Positions 1 to 10,157 of a stretch of 64,000 bases of DNA are shown here, piece by piece. The translations under genes and the position numbers were made by a program. This DNA comes from Candidatus Poribacteria bacterium (GTDB taxonomy: Bacteria; Poribacteria; WGA-4E; WGA-3G): contig JAJEAG010000036.1 in assembly GCA_022824265.1 (NCBI GenBank), positions 1 to 64,000 of the forward strand, given 5' to 3'. The stretch's first letter is position 1. The number at the start of each line of letters is the position of its first letter. The notes below the pieces were generated by a model, which saw only the letters and a list, made by a program, of their open reading frames with translations, did not search any database and was not told the DNA's origin.

Positions 1-1200
1 ATGGACACAAAACGAACTAACACCACACCATCTCCACTATCTTCCAAGGAAACAGATATTTCTTGTCCGTTGGGTCCCATCAATACTATACCGGTATTCG
101 CAAAATCAACACGGTCTCCATCTGTAAACTCAAGGGTGAAACCATTTATCGATTCTCCAATCTCAATTATCTCGTAAGGGATGAGATCATAAGTAGCGTC
201 TGGAGCACTTGCCTTGACTGATACTATACCCAGCGGTTCATATTCCAACCTAAATGGATATTGCACTGTTGTTTGCGAAACATTACCAGTTATATCTTGC
301 GGTGTGACTGATAGCGTATACAAACCGCTTTGATCAATGGACACGAAACGAACTAACGCAATCCCATCTCCACTATCTTCCAAGGAAACAGATATTTCTT
401 GTCCGTTGGGTCCCATCAATACTACACTGGTATTCGCAAAATCAACACGGTCTTCATCTGTAAACTCAAGGGTGAAACCATTTATCGATTCACCAATCTC
501 AACTATCTCGTAAGCGATCAGATCATAAGTAGTATCTGGAGCGTTTGCTTTGACCGATACTATACCCAACGGTTCATATTCCAACCTAAATGGGTATTGC
601 ACTGCTCCTTGTGCAGCATTACCGGATATATCTTGTGGTGTAACAGAAAGGGTATATTGTCCGCTTTGCGTTAGTGGTACAAAACGGATCATCAATTTAC
701 TATCTTCAGTATCTACTAAGGTGACAGGTATTTCTTGCCCATCGGGACCACTTAGCGTTACACCGGTATTTTCAAAGTCAACACGCAAAGCATCTGTAAA
801 CTCAAGGGTAAAACTGTTAATAGGATCAGAAATATCGGTTATCTGAAATGATGTCAACTCAAAAGATTCACCGACTGTGTTTGCTTGCACTGATGCTAAA
901 CTTGGTGGCTCAAACTCCAACCTAAACAGATACGGAACAGCTCCCTGCGCAACATTACCTGCTTTATCTTGCGGCGTGACAGAAAGTGTATATAGTCCAC
1001 CTTGCGTTAAAGTAACAAAGTTGACTGTTACCTCATCTATGCCGTTATTTTCTAAAGTCAATGGTATCGCAGAACCGTCCGGTCCTATAAGACTAATTAT
1101 TGTATTAACGAAGTCTATCTGTGACAATTCCACAAAATTGAGTGTGAGTTGATTGATAGTATCAGACAAATCGGTAACCTGGTACGGTGTGAGGCTTAAT
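1..1200 (-). repeat. Tandem 336-bp coding repeats
   Basis: Equivalent bases recur at 61, 397, 733 and 1069, an exact 336-bp (112-codon) period inside the Ig-repeat gene. The first two units in the window are nearly identical over their whole length, the third is close, and the fourth has clearly diverged. This gradient suggests recent unequal duplication at the C-terminal side of the protein. The array may continue beyond position 1. Confidence 0.9.
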
Positions 1201-4200
1201 GGTGTTTCGATGTTCAAATTGACCGAAGACAACCGTGGTGCTTGAGAATCATAAATGATGTCATGTTTAACCTGATAAATATTACTTGCTTTGTCAACAA
1301 GGTCAACCTTTAGTGTATATTCTCCGTCAGCACTTCCATCTGTCGGCAGAGGTGCGGGGAGTGTGAAGAAAAGTTGGTTTGTATCATCATGTGTAATGTA
1401 CCCATTAACTACTTCACCGCTTTTATTATGTAAACTGATTGTTTGATCATCAAGTTCAAGCAATGCCGGACCAACATCTTCAACAGTTAATTGGAACTGC
1501 ACTAAACCTGCACCGATATAAGAAATCGGTTGATGCAGTGTTATAGGTGTAGCAGCAGTTATTCTGGGAGATTGGGTATCAAATATGAATGCGCGGAGAG
1601 CAACATCACCTGTACGTCCTGCGTTGTCTACAGGAGTGACAGCAACGGTATACTGTCCATCTGCACTACCATCATCGGGAAGTGCTATTGGTCGCCATAT
1701 CAATTGATTTTGAGCATTGATCGTTGTGGTTCCAGGGACAGGTAGTCCAATAGAACTCGTAACAACAATGCGGGATTCTCCATCTCCTACAGCGATGCCA
1801 ATTCCTGTAGTATCTGCTATTGAAGCGACAATCTCACCAGCACTACCGTTGACATAAACAATTGCCCCACTCTTACCACCGATCATAACTGACGTAACAA
1901 CAGGAACTGCAATGTCCAAATGGAACCTATAAATAAAGGGGGTCTCAGAAACATTACCGATTATATCACTTGGCGTAACTGTAAGTGTATATGCCCCCAG
2001 TATTGAGAGGTTTTGGAAATTTAGGGTCAATAGGTTTGCACCATCATTACTTCGGTGTACCGCAATCGCATTTCCATCTGGACCTGTTAAAGATACAACT
2101 GTGTTATCAAAGTCAGTATCAGTTCCATCAAATTCAACGGTTATCTGAGAAAAAGATTCGGTTACACTTATAGCAGTATCAAGTGAAAGCTGCTGTTTCG
2201 GGTTGATTCCTACCTCAACAGTATTGATTGATGGGAATTGTGTATCTAATATTAGTGGAAAGTTCTGTGTGTACTGATTTCCAGAGAAATCCACAAAGGT
2301 TGCGTTGATGGTATATTCTCCATCCGCTGTTCCGTTTCGTGGAATTGCTGCTTCAGTGCTCCATGTTAATTGATTATTCGCTGCATCCGCCTCTACTTCT
2401 GCTTGTGGTACAAGGATTCCTTGTGTGTTCATGACAGTAATAGTAGAAACATCAAAATTAATTCCTGAACCGATATAATTGGTAATTTCAACCGTAATAT
2501 CGCTTATGTTATTGACAGTTCCAGTTTCTGGTGTTGTTAATCGAATTTGCGGCAGTGTCTGGCTAACCAGATAGAATTCTCGTCTGACAGCTGCACCAAT
2601 ATTTCCTGTGCGGTCAGTTGGGGTGACTTCAATCATATATGTTCCATCATCTGAACCGTCCGAGGCAATCGGCTGCAATAGTGTCAACGTGGCTGTATCT
2701 GTCCCATTACTGGAAATATCTACAGGTACTTCAACTTGACCTTCACCGACACTACGTTTTAAACTGAAAGTACTCTGGACAAAATCAATTCCGCTTGTTG
2801 TCTCATTGAGTCGTATAACAACTTCAGTCAGATTAGAAACAGTCTGATTTGCTGCAGGAACAGTTGAAGTCAGCGTCGGTACTTGCGTGTCGTATATAAA
2901 TTGAAATTGGTGTATCTCAAAATTACCGAGTGAATCTGCAGCCTTTATATTAAGAACATAGTTCCCGTCCTGACTTCCATCGCTCTTTAGAAGCGGCGTA
3001 TCCAAAATGTATGTGAGAACACTGTTGGCACTATCTGGGAAAGTTCGACCAGAGATATGGGTCGTGCTGCCATCTTGATTGGAAATGCCGAATACAACAC
3101 TACTGATGTCATTTGCACCTGAATAAGTAACACCTGTTCCAAATTCACCATCATCAAAGGTAACGACAAACTGGTTAAGGGGGAGATTGTAATAAACAGC
3201 GTCGCCCAAGAAGGAAAACGGTTCACCATCACGTGCAGGTTTTACTGAAACAAGTTCTGGGGCAAGATTATCATAAAGAAATGAAATTGGAATAGGTGTT
3301 GTTCTGTTACCTGCTATATCGGCTCCAACAATTTCAATGGTATATCTACCGTCTTGGAGTCCCTCTCTTGCTAATAAAGGTGAGAACAGTTGCCAACGGA
3401 TTTTATTGTCAACGAAACTTGCCTGCTGTCCGAGTAATGCATTGCCATTAGCATCCATAAGTCTAATAGTTGAATCGTCAAGATTGAGTTCAAAATTATC
3501 TTCTAACGTAGCTTCAACATAATTTACCAATCCATTGACACCACTACCGGGAATAAATTCTCCGTTATTTGTACCCACGGTTTTTAAATTCGGTGCAGCA
3601 TTATCAAAGGTAAACCTTGCACTACTTAAAGCAAGGTTACCTGCTATATCGGAGATAGAGACTGTTGCTTCATATTCTCCGTTTTCGGTTAATTCATTTA
3701 GAGGGTTTCCGAATGTAAAAGTTGCTTTGTTGGTTCCGGAGGTTGCTAATGTACCGTTGATGACCGCTCCACCAACACGCTTAATCACTATCTCAGTATC
3801 ACTCCCAGTGAGATCAAGTTCTGTGCTTGTCCCATCCCCTTTATATGCATTGAAACTGATAGTCTGAACGTGCGCGCTTACATACGTATCATCTACAAGT
3901 GGTAATGTATCGTTTATGAAAATACCTGTGATACGGGGTTTTTCAGTATCAATTGTAATATCTTCTGTCAAATCGGATTCTGTCTTATTTCCACCATTGT
4001 CCGTAATCTGTATTTTTAACTTGTACTGTCCATCCTCAAATACTCTCTCGTTTGCATCCTTACCATTCCAAAAATAGGTATGACTTCCCTCTCCTGTGTT
4101 CAAAGCAATTGATTGTCCAATTGGTTCACCACCAGCTGCTCTTTGAATTACCAACAATGCTTCAGTCACTTCTTCGGTTAAAGTATAATAAACAGGAAGC

Positions 4201-4784
4201 GTAGATATCACAGGGGAAAATACGACATCACCTAAACTAATTTCAGGTTTTTCAGCCATTGTGTCAATTGTAACCACTGTTTCAAGTTCTGATACCTGGT
4301 CCTCTTGTTCCTCTTCGTCCTCAAGTGATGGATCATCAACTGAAATAGTTAGTCTAACACGTAGCGTATAATCTCCATCTGGTAGTGTATTTGATTGACC
4401 TCTGAGTTTTCCATCCCATTCTAACCTTACGGTCTGATTACCAGATAATCTTTCGCCAGTGTGAGTTTCCGCACCGGAGAAAATTTCTTGTTCTCCATTA
4501 TGGTCCACAAACACCTGATATTCATAAACACGATTTTCATCATCACTATCGCTGGTTGTAAATACGATCTGTAACTTTTCTGTATCACCGTTAAATACTG
4601 AATCACCGTTGGCATCAACGGATAAATTTGACAGTTGTGCCCAAGCATAAGGTTGTACAACTAACAACACAAGAAATAATTGAAAAATGAGAATGGATGT
4701 CCAACGAAAACTGAATGACAATGTAGTATTCGCATCCCTTTTGTTGTGACACAAAACAGAAAAACAATTTTTGATTTTTGACAC
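1..4784 (-). CDS. Giant secreted Ig-like repeat protein (C-terminus off window)
   Basis: One frame stays open from a GTG at 4784 leftwards through the window edge, giving at least 1594 residues. I read this frame at the N-terminus, around 2900-3000 and over 1-1250. The GTG is preceded by a purine-rich GGGGGA stretch. The N-terminus has a charged segment, then a hydrophobic core ending PYAWAQ, a good Sec signal peptide. After that come two FlgD-type Ig domains (W-D-G/W-N-G-K followed by DG.Y.L.V) with an acidic linker between them, then a long series of about 110-residue modules with the pattern D-G-x-Y-T-L-x-V-x-P-x-D-x-x-G-N. The last modules in the window are near-identical tandem repeats. 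It is probably a cell-surface or exported adhesin or structural protein. No enzymatic motif was seen. The C-terminus, where an anchor or sorting signal would lie, is missing. Confidence 0.85.
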   Translation of the reverse strand, partial: MSKIKNCFSVLCHNKRDANTTLSFSFRWTSILIFQLFLVLLVVQPYAWAQLSNLSVDANGDSVFNGDTEKLQIVFTTSDSDDENRVYEYQVFVDHNGEQEIFSGAETHTGERLSGNQTVRLEWDGKLRGQSNTLPDGDYTLRVRLTISVDDPSLEDEEEQEDQVSELETVVTIDTMAEKPEISLGDVVFSPVISTLPVYYTLTEEVTEALLVIQRAAGGEPIGQSIALNTGEGSHTYFWNGKDANERVFEDGQYKLKIQITDNGGNKTESDLTEDITIDTEKPRITGIFINDTLPLVDDTYVSAHVQTISFNAYKGDGTSTELDLTGSDTEIVIKRVGGAVINGTLATSGTNKATFTFGNPLNELTENGEYEATVSISDIAGNLALSSARFTFDNAAPNLKTVGTNNGEFIPGSGVNGLVNYVEATLEDNFELNLDDSTIRLMDANGNALLGQQASFVDNKIRWQLFSPLLAREGLQDGRYTIEIVGADIAGNRTTPIPISFLYDNLAPELVSVKPARDGEPFSFLGDAVYYNLPLNQFVVTFDDGEFGTGVTYSGANDISSVVFGISNQDGSTTHISGRTFPDSANSVLTYILDTPLLKSDGSQDGNYVLNIKAADSLGNFEIHQFQFIYDTQVPTLTSTVPAANQTVSNLTEVVIRLNETTSGIDFVQSTFSLKRSVGEGQVEVPVDISSNGTDTATLTLLQPIASDGSDDGTYMIEVTPTDRTGNIGAAVRREFYLVSQTLPQIRLTTPETGTVNNISDITVEITNYIGSGINFDVSTITVMNTQGILVPQAEVEADAANNQLTWSTEAAIPRNGTADGEYTINATFVDFSGNQYTQNFPLILDTQFPSINTVEVGINPKQQLSLDTAISVTESFSQITVEFDGTDTDFDNTVVSLTGPDGNAIAVHRSNDGANLLTLNFQNLSILGAYTLTVTPSDIIGNVSETPFIYRFHLDIAVPVVTSVMIGGKSGAIVYVNGSAGEIVASIADTTGIGIAVGDGESRIVVTSSIGLPVPGTTTINAQNQLIWRPIALPDDGSADGQYTVAVTPVDNAGRTGDVALRAFIFDTQSPRITAATPITLHQPISYIGAGLVQFQLTVEDVGPALLELDDQTISLHNKSGEVVNGYITHDDTNQLFFTLPAPLPTDGSADGEYTLKVDLVDKASNIYQVKHDIIYDSQAPRLSSVNLNIETPLSLTPYQVTDLSDTINQLTLNFVELSQIDFVNTIISLIGPDGSAIPLTLENNGIDEVTVNFVTLTQGGLYTLSVTPQDKAGNVAQGAVPYLFRLEFEPPSLASVQANTVGESFELTSFQITDISDPINSFTLEFTDALRVDFENTGVTLSGPDGQEIPVTLVDTEDSKLMIRFVPLTQSGQYTLSVTPQDISGNAAQGAVQYPFRLEYEPLGIVSVKANAPDTTYDLIAYEIVEIGESINGFTLEFTDEDRVDFANTSVVLMGPNGQEISVSLEDSGDGIALVRFVSIDQSGLYTLSVTPQDITGNVSQTTVQYPFRLEYEPLGIVSVKASAPDATYDLIPYEIIEIGESINGFTLEFTDGDRVDFANTGIVLMGPNGQEISVSLEDSGDGVVLVRFVS

Positions 4785-5269
4785 GCGTTTTCCCCCACTA
4801 CCGCGAAGTCTGGTCAATTCCGAACTCTAACTTCGCATGGTTTCACAAAATATTAATTTCTTACTTACGTACAGATTTCAGCTAACACTATCGGGACACA
4901 GATTATAGTGGATATTAGAATTACTTAGACTCTATCTAACAAGCGAGGTTAGAAAACCTCGCCTACCCATGAATGTGAGAGGCGACAAATGCCATCCGCG
5001 CATTTGGCGTTGATTTGCGCGACTACAAACACTGTAAATCCTAAGAAATGTTCACTTAATTATATAATTCACTATAGTTAACAATTACCACATCTGTTAG
5101 TGTCAACACGCACTGTATCTATTTTAAAGTTCCTGAGATTTATAAAGTAGGTATTCAATTGCTTTATTAGACGCAGTTTTTTAAATTAGGTTGATAAAAA
5201 CCTGTTCATTGATATCTTGTTGTTGATTTTAAATGGGCAGGTACGCATCCTGCCCATCGTTCAAACGTA
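4785..5269. other. Intergenic region with small palindrome
   Basis: No gene was seen in these 485 bases between two minus-strand genes. Bases 4943-4962 form an inverted repeat (GCGAGGTT, 4-base loop, AACCTCGC). Its core matches other intergenic palindromes at 24834, 34582 and 42982. The rest is AT-rich and presumably carries the promoter of the giant Ig-repeat gene, but no convincing -35/-10 pair could be assigned. Confidence 0.6.
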
Positions 5270-6274
5270 TTAACCGATATCGCCATTAGCGACCATCGTT
5301 AACAAGGCGGAGTCATCTGCTGTGAGTGGCAAAGTTATTTTTGCACGTTCCCGACTTGAGTGATAGGTTGCAAAAATAAGTTCCGTTGATTGAATTGCTT
5401 TACGTCCACTAAGTTCGGGTTCACGTCCTGTCTTAACACTGTCAATAAGATCAAGAACGGAAAGGGTTGTATCGTTACCTTGAGGTTTAACATCACTTAA
5501 ATCAGGTGTTTCCCATTCATTTGAACCTTCTCGCAGCATGCGAACAGGTGCACCACCACCGACATCAATAATCCCTTTCGTGCCGATGAGGCGATTGGCG
5601 AATCCTTTTAAAGAGACTCCTCCTGTAGTGAGTAACCCTTCTACACCGTTTTTCCAACGGTACCATGTTAAACCGCTCGTTTCTACCTGCGTCCCGAAAA
5701 CAATTCTTTCCTCTGTTACATCTATTTGACCAATAACCCAATCAATAGGTTCGTCATTATTATAAAATTGGAACATGTCAAACCAATGTGTTCCCCAATC
5801 AAGTAGATTTGAACATGAGCCTTCACACCTGCGTAGTTCACCGATTGCGCCTTCATTCGCCAACTGTCTCGCTTTGATAAATTGCGCACCAAAACGGCGT
5901 TGATGGCAGAACGTTATGACGACATCGTTATCTACGCAAGCTTGATAAAGTGCTTTTGCATCACCCCAGGTGGGTGCCATCGGTTTTTCAGAATGGATAG
6001 CTTTGATCCCACTATTCGCTGCAGCGATAACCATATCCTTATGAAGTGCAATCCAAGTGCAAACACTAACAAAATCGAGCGTTTCCTTTTCAAGCATTTC
6101 ATTATAATCTTCATAAGTGCGCGGCACATCAAATTGTTCTGAAAACTTGTCACGTGCACCTTCAACTGGGTCTGAGCACGCGACGATCTCAACATCTGGA
6201 GATGCCTTATATCCCTGGGCATGTGCGCGTCCGCGTCCACCACAACCGATAATACCTGCTTTAAAAGTTGCCAT
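5270..6274 (-). CDS. Gfo/Idh/MocA family oxidoreductase
   Basis: A 334-residue NAD(P)-dependent oxidoreductase. The N-terminal Rossmann fold has GIIGCGGRGRAHA (residues 8-20). The family's conserved EKP motif follows (HSEKPMAPTW), with the catalytic-domain histidine region GTHWFDMF after it. An AAGGA ribosome site precedes the ATG at 6274. Family members oxidise or reduce sugars, inositols and related compounds; the substrate cannot be told from sequence. It lies 74 bases downstream of an Ldh2-type dehydrogenase on the same strand, so the two are probably co-transcribed for catabolism of a hydroxy acid or sugar derivative. Length is normal for the family. Confidence 0.9.
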   Translation of the reverse strand: MATFKAGIIGCGGRGRAHAQGYKASPDVEIVACSDPVEGARDKFSEQFDVPRTYEDYNEMLEKETLDFVSVCTWIALHKDMVIAAANSGIKAIHSEKPMAPTWGDAKALYQACVDNDVVITFCHQRRFGAQFIKARQLANEGAIGELRRCEGSCSNLLDWGTHWFDMFQFYNNDEPIDWVIGQIDVTEERIVFGTQVETSGLTWYRWKNGVEGLLTTGGVSLKGFANRLIGTKGIIDVGGGAPVRMLREGSNEWETPDLSDVKPQGNDTTLSVLDLIDSVKTGREPELSGRKAIQSTELIFATYHSSRERAKITLPLTADDSALLTMVANGDIG

Positions 6275-6348
6275 ATAAATATCCTTTCGTTGTGATCCGA
6301 AGATCGTTATTCTATTATCACGACCAGAAGGTCGCTGTTGCCAATCTA

Positions 6349-7314
6349 CTAAGATAACTGATTAATTAGTGATTCGTCTAAGTCAATTCCTGACTTAAGA
6401 TTCAGTTCTCGCTGTTGATATGCACGTTCACCGGGAATTCGTATCTCATCCACACCTGCTTCACGCCGATTTGCCTTAATACGAGCGATTAATCTATCCA
6501 CTTCTTGTTTGAAATGTTCCAATGGAACAAATACAGCAGGATCCAGCACAATCATGAGTATACCGTAATTAGTACCAGGAAGTGGAATTGTTGATGCATT
6601 CACAAGAACACCTGCGAGGATTTGCGTTATGAGAGCAAGACCAAAACCTTTGTGTCCACCAAAAGGACGCACACTGCCTTTTAATGCTTCTTCTGGATTC
6701 GTTGTTGGTTCGCCTGCAGTATTAAATGCTAAACCTGACGGGATAGAAAGTCCTTCTTGCATGGCTACAAGCAGATCTCCATTGGTAATCGATGCAGTAG
6801 ACATATCAAACACAATTGGAACAGTGTTAGATGGAATTCCAATAGCAATAGGATTAGTGCCTAATATCGCTTCCGTTCCACCTTCTGGTGTAATTCGTGG
6901 TAGACAATCAGCAAAAAGAACGCCGATGAGATCTTCCTTTCGCGCCATATCCACATAGTAACCTGCCATACCGCAGTGTGATGTGTTGTTAACACCGACT
7001 ATACTAAAACTTGTTTGCTTTGCGCGCTCAATAGCGACTTCCATAGCACAGTAAGCAACCAGATAACCGGGTTGATTACCACCGTCAATACGGACGCACT
7101 GTTCTTCCCCATTTTCAATCTGGATCTCAGTTCGTTGTCCTTTATCATACCGGTTTTTAATTCCGGGTAATCTGATAAACCCATGCGTTTTTCTTCCACG
7201 TAACTCTGCTTCTAACAATATGTCCGTAATAATTGCAGAGTCGGTTGATGGAATGCCGTTCTTTGTCAGGAAGGATTCTGCAAGTTGTCGTGCTGCATCT
7301 ATGGAAATCAGCAA
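6349..7314 (-). CDS. Malate/L-lactate dehydrogenase (Ldh2) family protein
   Basis: A 321-residue NAD(P)-dependent 2-hydroxyacid dehydrogenase of the Ldh2/YlbC/ComC/YiaK fold. Diagnostic stretches are R-G-x-x-T-H-G-F-x-R-L near residue 40, the HCGMAGYY segment, LGTNPIAIGIP, and PFGGHKGFGLAL near the C-terminal third. It is slightly shorter than typical members (about 340-350). Substrates in the family include malate, lactate, sulfolactate, ureidoglycolate and 2,3-diketogulonate; which applies here is unknown. It is the upstream gene of a likely two-gene unit with the following oxidoreductase. No strong promoter was found in the 365-base gap that separates it from the divergent gene at 7725. 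Confidence 0.85.
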   Translation of the reverse strand: MLISIDAARQLAESFLTKNGIPSTDSAIITDILLEAELRGRKTHGFIRLPGIKNRYDKGQRTEIQIENGEEQCVRIDGGNQPGYLVAYCAMEVAIERAKQTSFSIVGVNNTSHCGMAGYYVDMARKEDLIGVLFADCLPRITPEGGTEAILGTNPIAIGIPSNTVPIVFDMSTASITNGDLLVAMQEGLSIPSGLAFNTAGEPTTNPEEALKGSVRPFGGHKGFGLALITQILAGVLVNASTIPLPGTNYGILMIVLDPAVFVPLEHFKQEVDRLIARIKANRREAGVDEIRIPGERAYQQRELNLKSGIDLDESLINQLS

Positions 7315-7635
7315 GATAGTTCTCCGTTAATAATAACGTGAATTCGGAATCGGCTGAATCCACATCCTAAATTCCGTTGTCATTGTTTTGGGTAGAATAA
7401 TCCGAATTTTCAGAGTCATTCCTGACTAAATAAGTCATAATAGTCCTGTAAAATCATACTGAATATAGGTTAGTGGCACATGAATAAATTGTGAAAATTT
7501 CCCTCTGACTCTGAAAACTCTGAATCTTTAGAACGTAAGTAATGTAAATTTCATCATATCAAAGGGTCCCTTCTGTCACACAATACTATCATTAATCGAA
7601 CTCACGTTTTAATTGTACTGGGACAAGTAAAACTA

Positions 7636-7664
7636 TTGACCCTTATTATTAACGCTGCTATACT
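7636..7664 (+). promoter_or_regulatory. Sigma70-type promoter
   Basis: TTGACC at 7636-7641 and TATACT at 7659-7664 are separated by exactly 17 bases. The pair lies 60 bases upstream of the ATG at 7725 and would drive the three-gene run 7725-10112. Confidence 0.7.
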
Positions 7665-7724
7665 CTATCACAATTAAGATTGAAACTCAACCTACTTTTT
7701 TATCATGGGAAAGGAGAACTATTG

Positions 7725-8132
7725 ATGGCAAACCAAAAACATGATTTAGTTGAATATCCTATCCAAGATAACGTCTTGCTACAAGCGTATTGGCGGGATG
7801 ATGCAGGTGGACGGGGACCTGCAGCATCCCTATATGTCTATGATGATGAGATCATGCGGTTCGATTGTTTTGGAGGTGACAACGGACATTGCCACTTCAA
7901 CTTACGACAGACGCGCGGTAGACGTTGGATGTACCCGAAAGGCTCTTTCCAAGACCACATTCTTCAAAGCCTGTTTGATCTCCGAACAAACCTGAATTTT
8001 TGCCTGCAAACCCATCAAGATCAGCGGATTCAGGAAATGCAGATAACAAAAGATGGGTTAGAAAATGCAGCACGAAAAATGGAAACATATTTGTTAGAAC
8101 TTGCTGATAAACTTCAAGGCGAAACTGCATGA
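7725..8132 (+). CDS. Conserved-looking hypothetical protein
   Basis: A 135-residue soluble protein starting at the ATG at 7725, preceded by GGAGAA; an in-frame TTG at 7680 would give an N-terminal extension without a ribosome site. It has no signal peptide or membrane segment. It is rich in aromatic and acidic residues in the first half (for example LYVYDDEIMRFDCFGGDNGH) and ends in a predicted amphipathic helix. Its stop overlaps the start of the NAD(P)HX repair gene (ATGA), so translation is coupled. I do not recognise the family. The tight link to nnr suggests a housekeeping or metabolic role but gives no specific function. Confidence 0.75.
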   Translation: MANQKHDLVEYPIQDNVLLQAYWRDDAGGRGPAASLYVYDDEIMRFDCFGGDNGHCHFNLRQTRGRRWMYPKGSFQDHILQSLFDLRTNLNFCLQTHQDQRIQEMQITKDGLENAARKMETYLLELADKLQGETA

Positions 8133-9685
8133 AAGTTGTTACTGCAGCCGAAATGCGTAAAATTGACCATGATACCATTGAAGGTATCGGAATTCCCGGC
8201 ATTGTCCTTATGGAAACTGCAGGGAGTGAAATAGTCAGAGCAATAGAACATCATTATTCGACTGCGAAACGTATCGGTATCTTTGTTGGCAAAGGGAACA
8301 ACGGTGGGGACGGTCTTGTTATTGCGCGACAACTTGCACATACTGGATGTGATGTATCAATTTTTCTTGTTTCACCAGCAGATAGTTTCGTCGGAGAAGC
8401 ACGCACGAATCTGGATATTGCGAGAAATTTGGGTATGCAGATTCAGGAAAACCTGACAGATGATTCAACATTTATCAGAAATCTAAAATATGATTTGCTT
8501 GTAGATGCGATTTTTGGAACAGGTCTACGTGGTAACGTACGGGAGCCTATCTCGGATATAATCAATGCAATCAATGACCTTCCTATACCTATTCTCTCTG
8601 TGGATTTACCTTCAGGTTTAGATGCAGATACCGGACATCCCTTGGGAACTTGTATTCATGCCGATAGAACGGGAACGATAGGTTTGCCGAAAAAAGGGTT
8701 ATTGGTACATCCGGGCGCAGAACTTGCGGGTGAGTTAGAGATAGTAGACATCGGTTTCCCACAACAGGTTATTGACGTTCAGAATATAAAGGTAAATTGG
8801 ACAACTGAAGAAAACGCAGCTGAATGGTTACCTCCCCGTTCCTCTGCTTCCCACAAGGGAAGTTACGGACGCGTGCTTGTTGTTGCGGGTTCAACAGGAA
8901 TGACCGGCGCAGCGGCACTGACAAGCGAGGCAGCTTTACGCGTCGGCGCAGGACTTGTAACGCTGGCTATACCGAAAAGTCTAAACCCAATTTTAGAGGT
9001 CAAGTTGTCAGAGGTGATGACGCTCCCTTTACCCGAAACTAATGAAGGGAGTTTAGCAGAATCTGCAGCGACACTCATCCTTGAATATGCAGAAAAGACA
9101 AAATCTGTTGTTGCTATTGGACCAGGACTTTCTCAACATCCCGAAACAGTAGCACTCGTCCATCAACTGATAAACGATAATCATAAAAGTGGCATCGGTT
9201 TACGAATGGTTGTTGATGCTGATGGATTAAACGCATTATCGCAGTCAACAGAACTTATCTCGTTACTCGGTGAGGAGGCAGTGCTCACACCGCATCTCGG
9301 TGAAATGGCGCGGCTAACAAATATATCTATCCCGTCATTAGCAGCAGACAGAATTAGCACTGCAGAGGAATTTGCACAGAAACACGGTGTAAATCTTGTA
9401 CTTAAAGGTGCACCTACCATCACATCAGATCCGAACGGTAATATATGGATTAATTCAACCGGCAATCCAGGGATGGCAACAGCAGGAATGGGAGATGTAT
9501 TGACAGGTATAATTGCTGGATTGATGACACAAAACATCCCCAGTGAATCAGCTGCAATACTTGGTATCTACTTACACGGATTAGCGGGGGATATTGCCGC
9601 TGAATCGATTGGGATGCATGGTCTCATCGCAGGAGATGTTTTAAGGTCAGTCCCACAAGCCATCTCGTCCGTGACACCTACATAA
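8129..9685 (+). CDS. nnr: Bifunctional NAD(P)HX epimerase/dehydratase
   Basis: A 518-residue fusion that repairs hydrated NADH and NADPH. The N-terminal YjeF_N epimerase half carries GKGNNGGDGLVIARQL (around residue 53) and VDAIFGTGL. The C-terminal carbohydrate-kinase-like half dehydrates S-NAD(P)HX using ATP or ADP; it has HKGSYGRVLVVAGSTGMTGA and the typical GNPGMATAGMGDVLTGIIAG near the end. The start overlaps the upstream stop by four bases (ATGA). Length is typical for the fused bacterial form. Confidence 0.95.
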   Translation: MKVVTAAEMRKIDHDTIEGIGIPGIVLMETAGSEIVRAIEHHYSTAKRIGIFVGKGNNGGDGLVIARQLAHTGCDVSIFLVSPADSFVGEARTNLDIARNLGMQIQENLTDDSTFIRNLKYDLLVDAIFGTGLRGNVREPISDIINAINDLPIPILSVDLPSGLDADTGHPLGTCIHADRTGTIGLPKKGLLVHPGAELAGELEIVDIGFPQQVIDVQNIKVNWTTEENAAEWLPPRSSASHKGSYGRVLVVAGSTGMTGAAALTSEAALRVGAGLVTLAIPKSLNPILEVKLSEVMTLPLPETNEGSLAESAATLILEYAEKTKSVVAIGPGLSQHPETVALVHQLINDNHKSGIGLRMVVDADGLNALSQSTELISLLGEEAVLTPHLGEMARLTNISIPSLAADRISTAEEFAQKHGVNLVLKGAPTITSDPNGNIWINSTGNPGMATAGMGDVLTGIIAGLMTQNIPSESAAILGIYLHGLAGDIAAESIGMHGLIAGDVLRSVPQAISSVTPT

Positions 9686-9704
9686 ACTTACTTGTGAGAA
9701 TATA

Positions 9705-10112
9705 ATGGCAACATACAAAATTTATCCGGTTGCAGCAGCGGATGCTTCAACTGCATTCCAAATAGAATTGGATTCGCGAGCGATTGCTGCCGCAGAAGAA
9801 CTCGAAAATAGCAGTGCTCAAGGCGCAGAAAGAGAAGAGATACTACAAAAACATCTCTCTCCTGACTATGAAAAAGGTTATCGAGGTACTGCGTGGGACT
9901 TGCACGGCATCTCTGCTGGGTTAACTCCGGCACGTTTGACTCAGTTACTTGAACCGCATGGTGAATCCTTTGACCCATGTTCCGAACGCGAGACTTATGA
10001 CCACAGTCTGATGGTCAATGTTGAAGAAGAATTAGCATCGCAGTTAGAGGATATCCCTGAGTCTGTTTTGAATTCCATAGTTGAGGAATATATAGCTGAG
10101 TTATTAAAGTAA
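9705..10112 (+). CDS. Hypothetical protein
   Basis: A 135-residue, acidic, alanine- and glutamate-rich protein with no signal peptide or membrane segment. The ATG follows nnr by 19 bases with only a weak ribosome site (GTGAGAA), and it is probably the last gene of the same transcript. Predicted to be mostly helical. The family is not recognised. It converges with the beta-propeller gene at 10158 with no clear shared terminator. Confidence 0.65.
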   Translation: MATYKIYPVAAADASTAFQIELDSRAIAAAEELENSSAQGAEREEILQKHLSPDYEKGYRGTAWDLHGISAGLTPARLTQLLEPHGESFDPCSERETYDHSLMVNVEEELASQLEDIPESVLNSIVEEYIAELLK

Positions 10113-10157
10113 TTCTCTTCAAAGATATATTAGGATCGGTATGGAAACAGATCAAAA

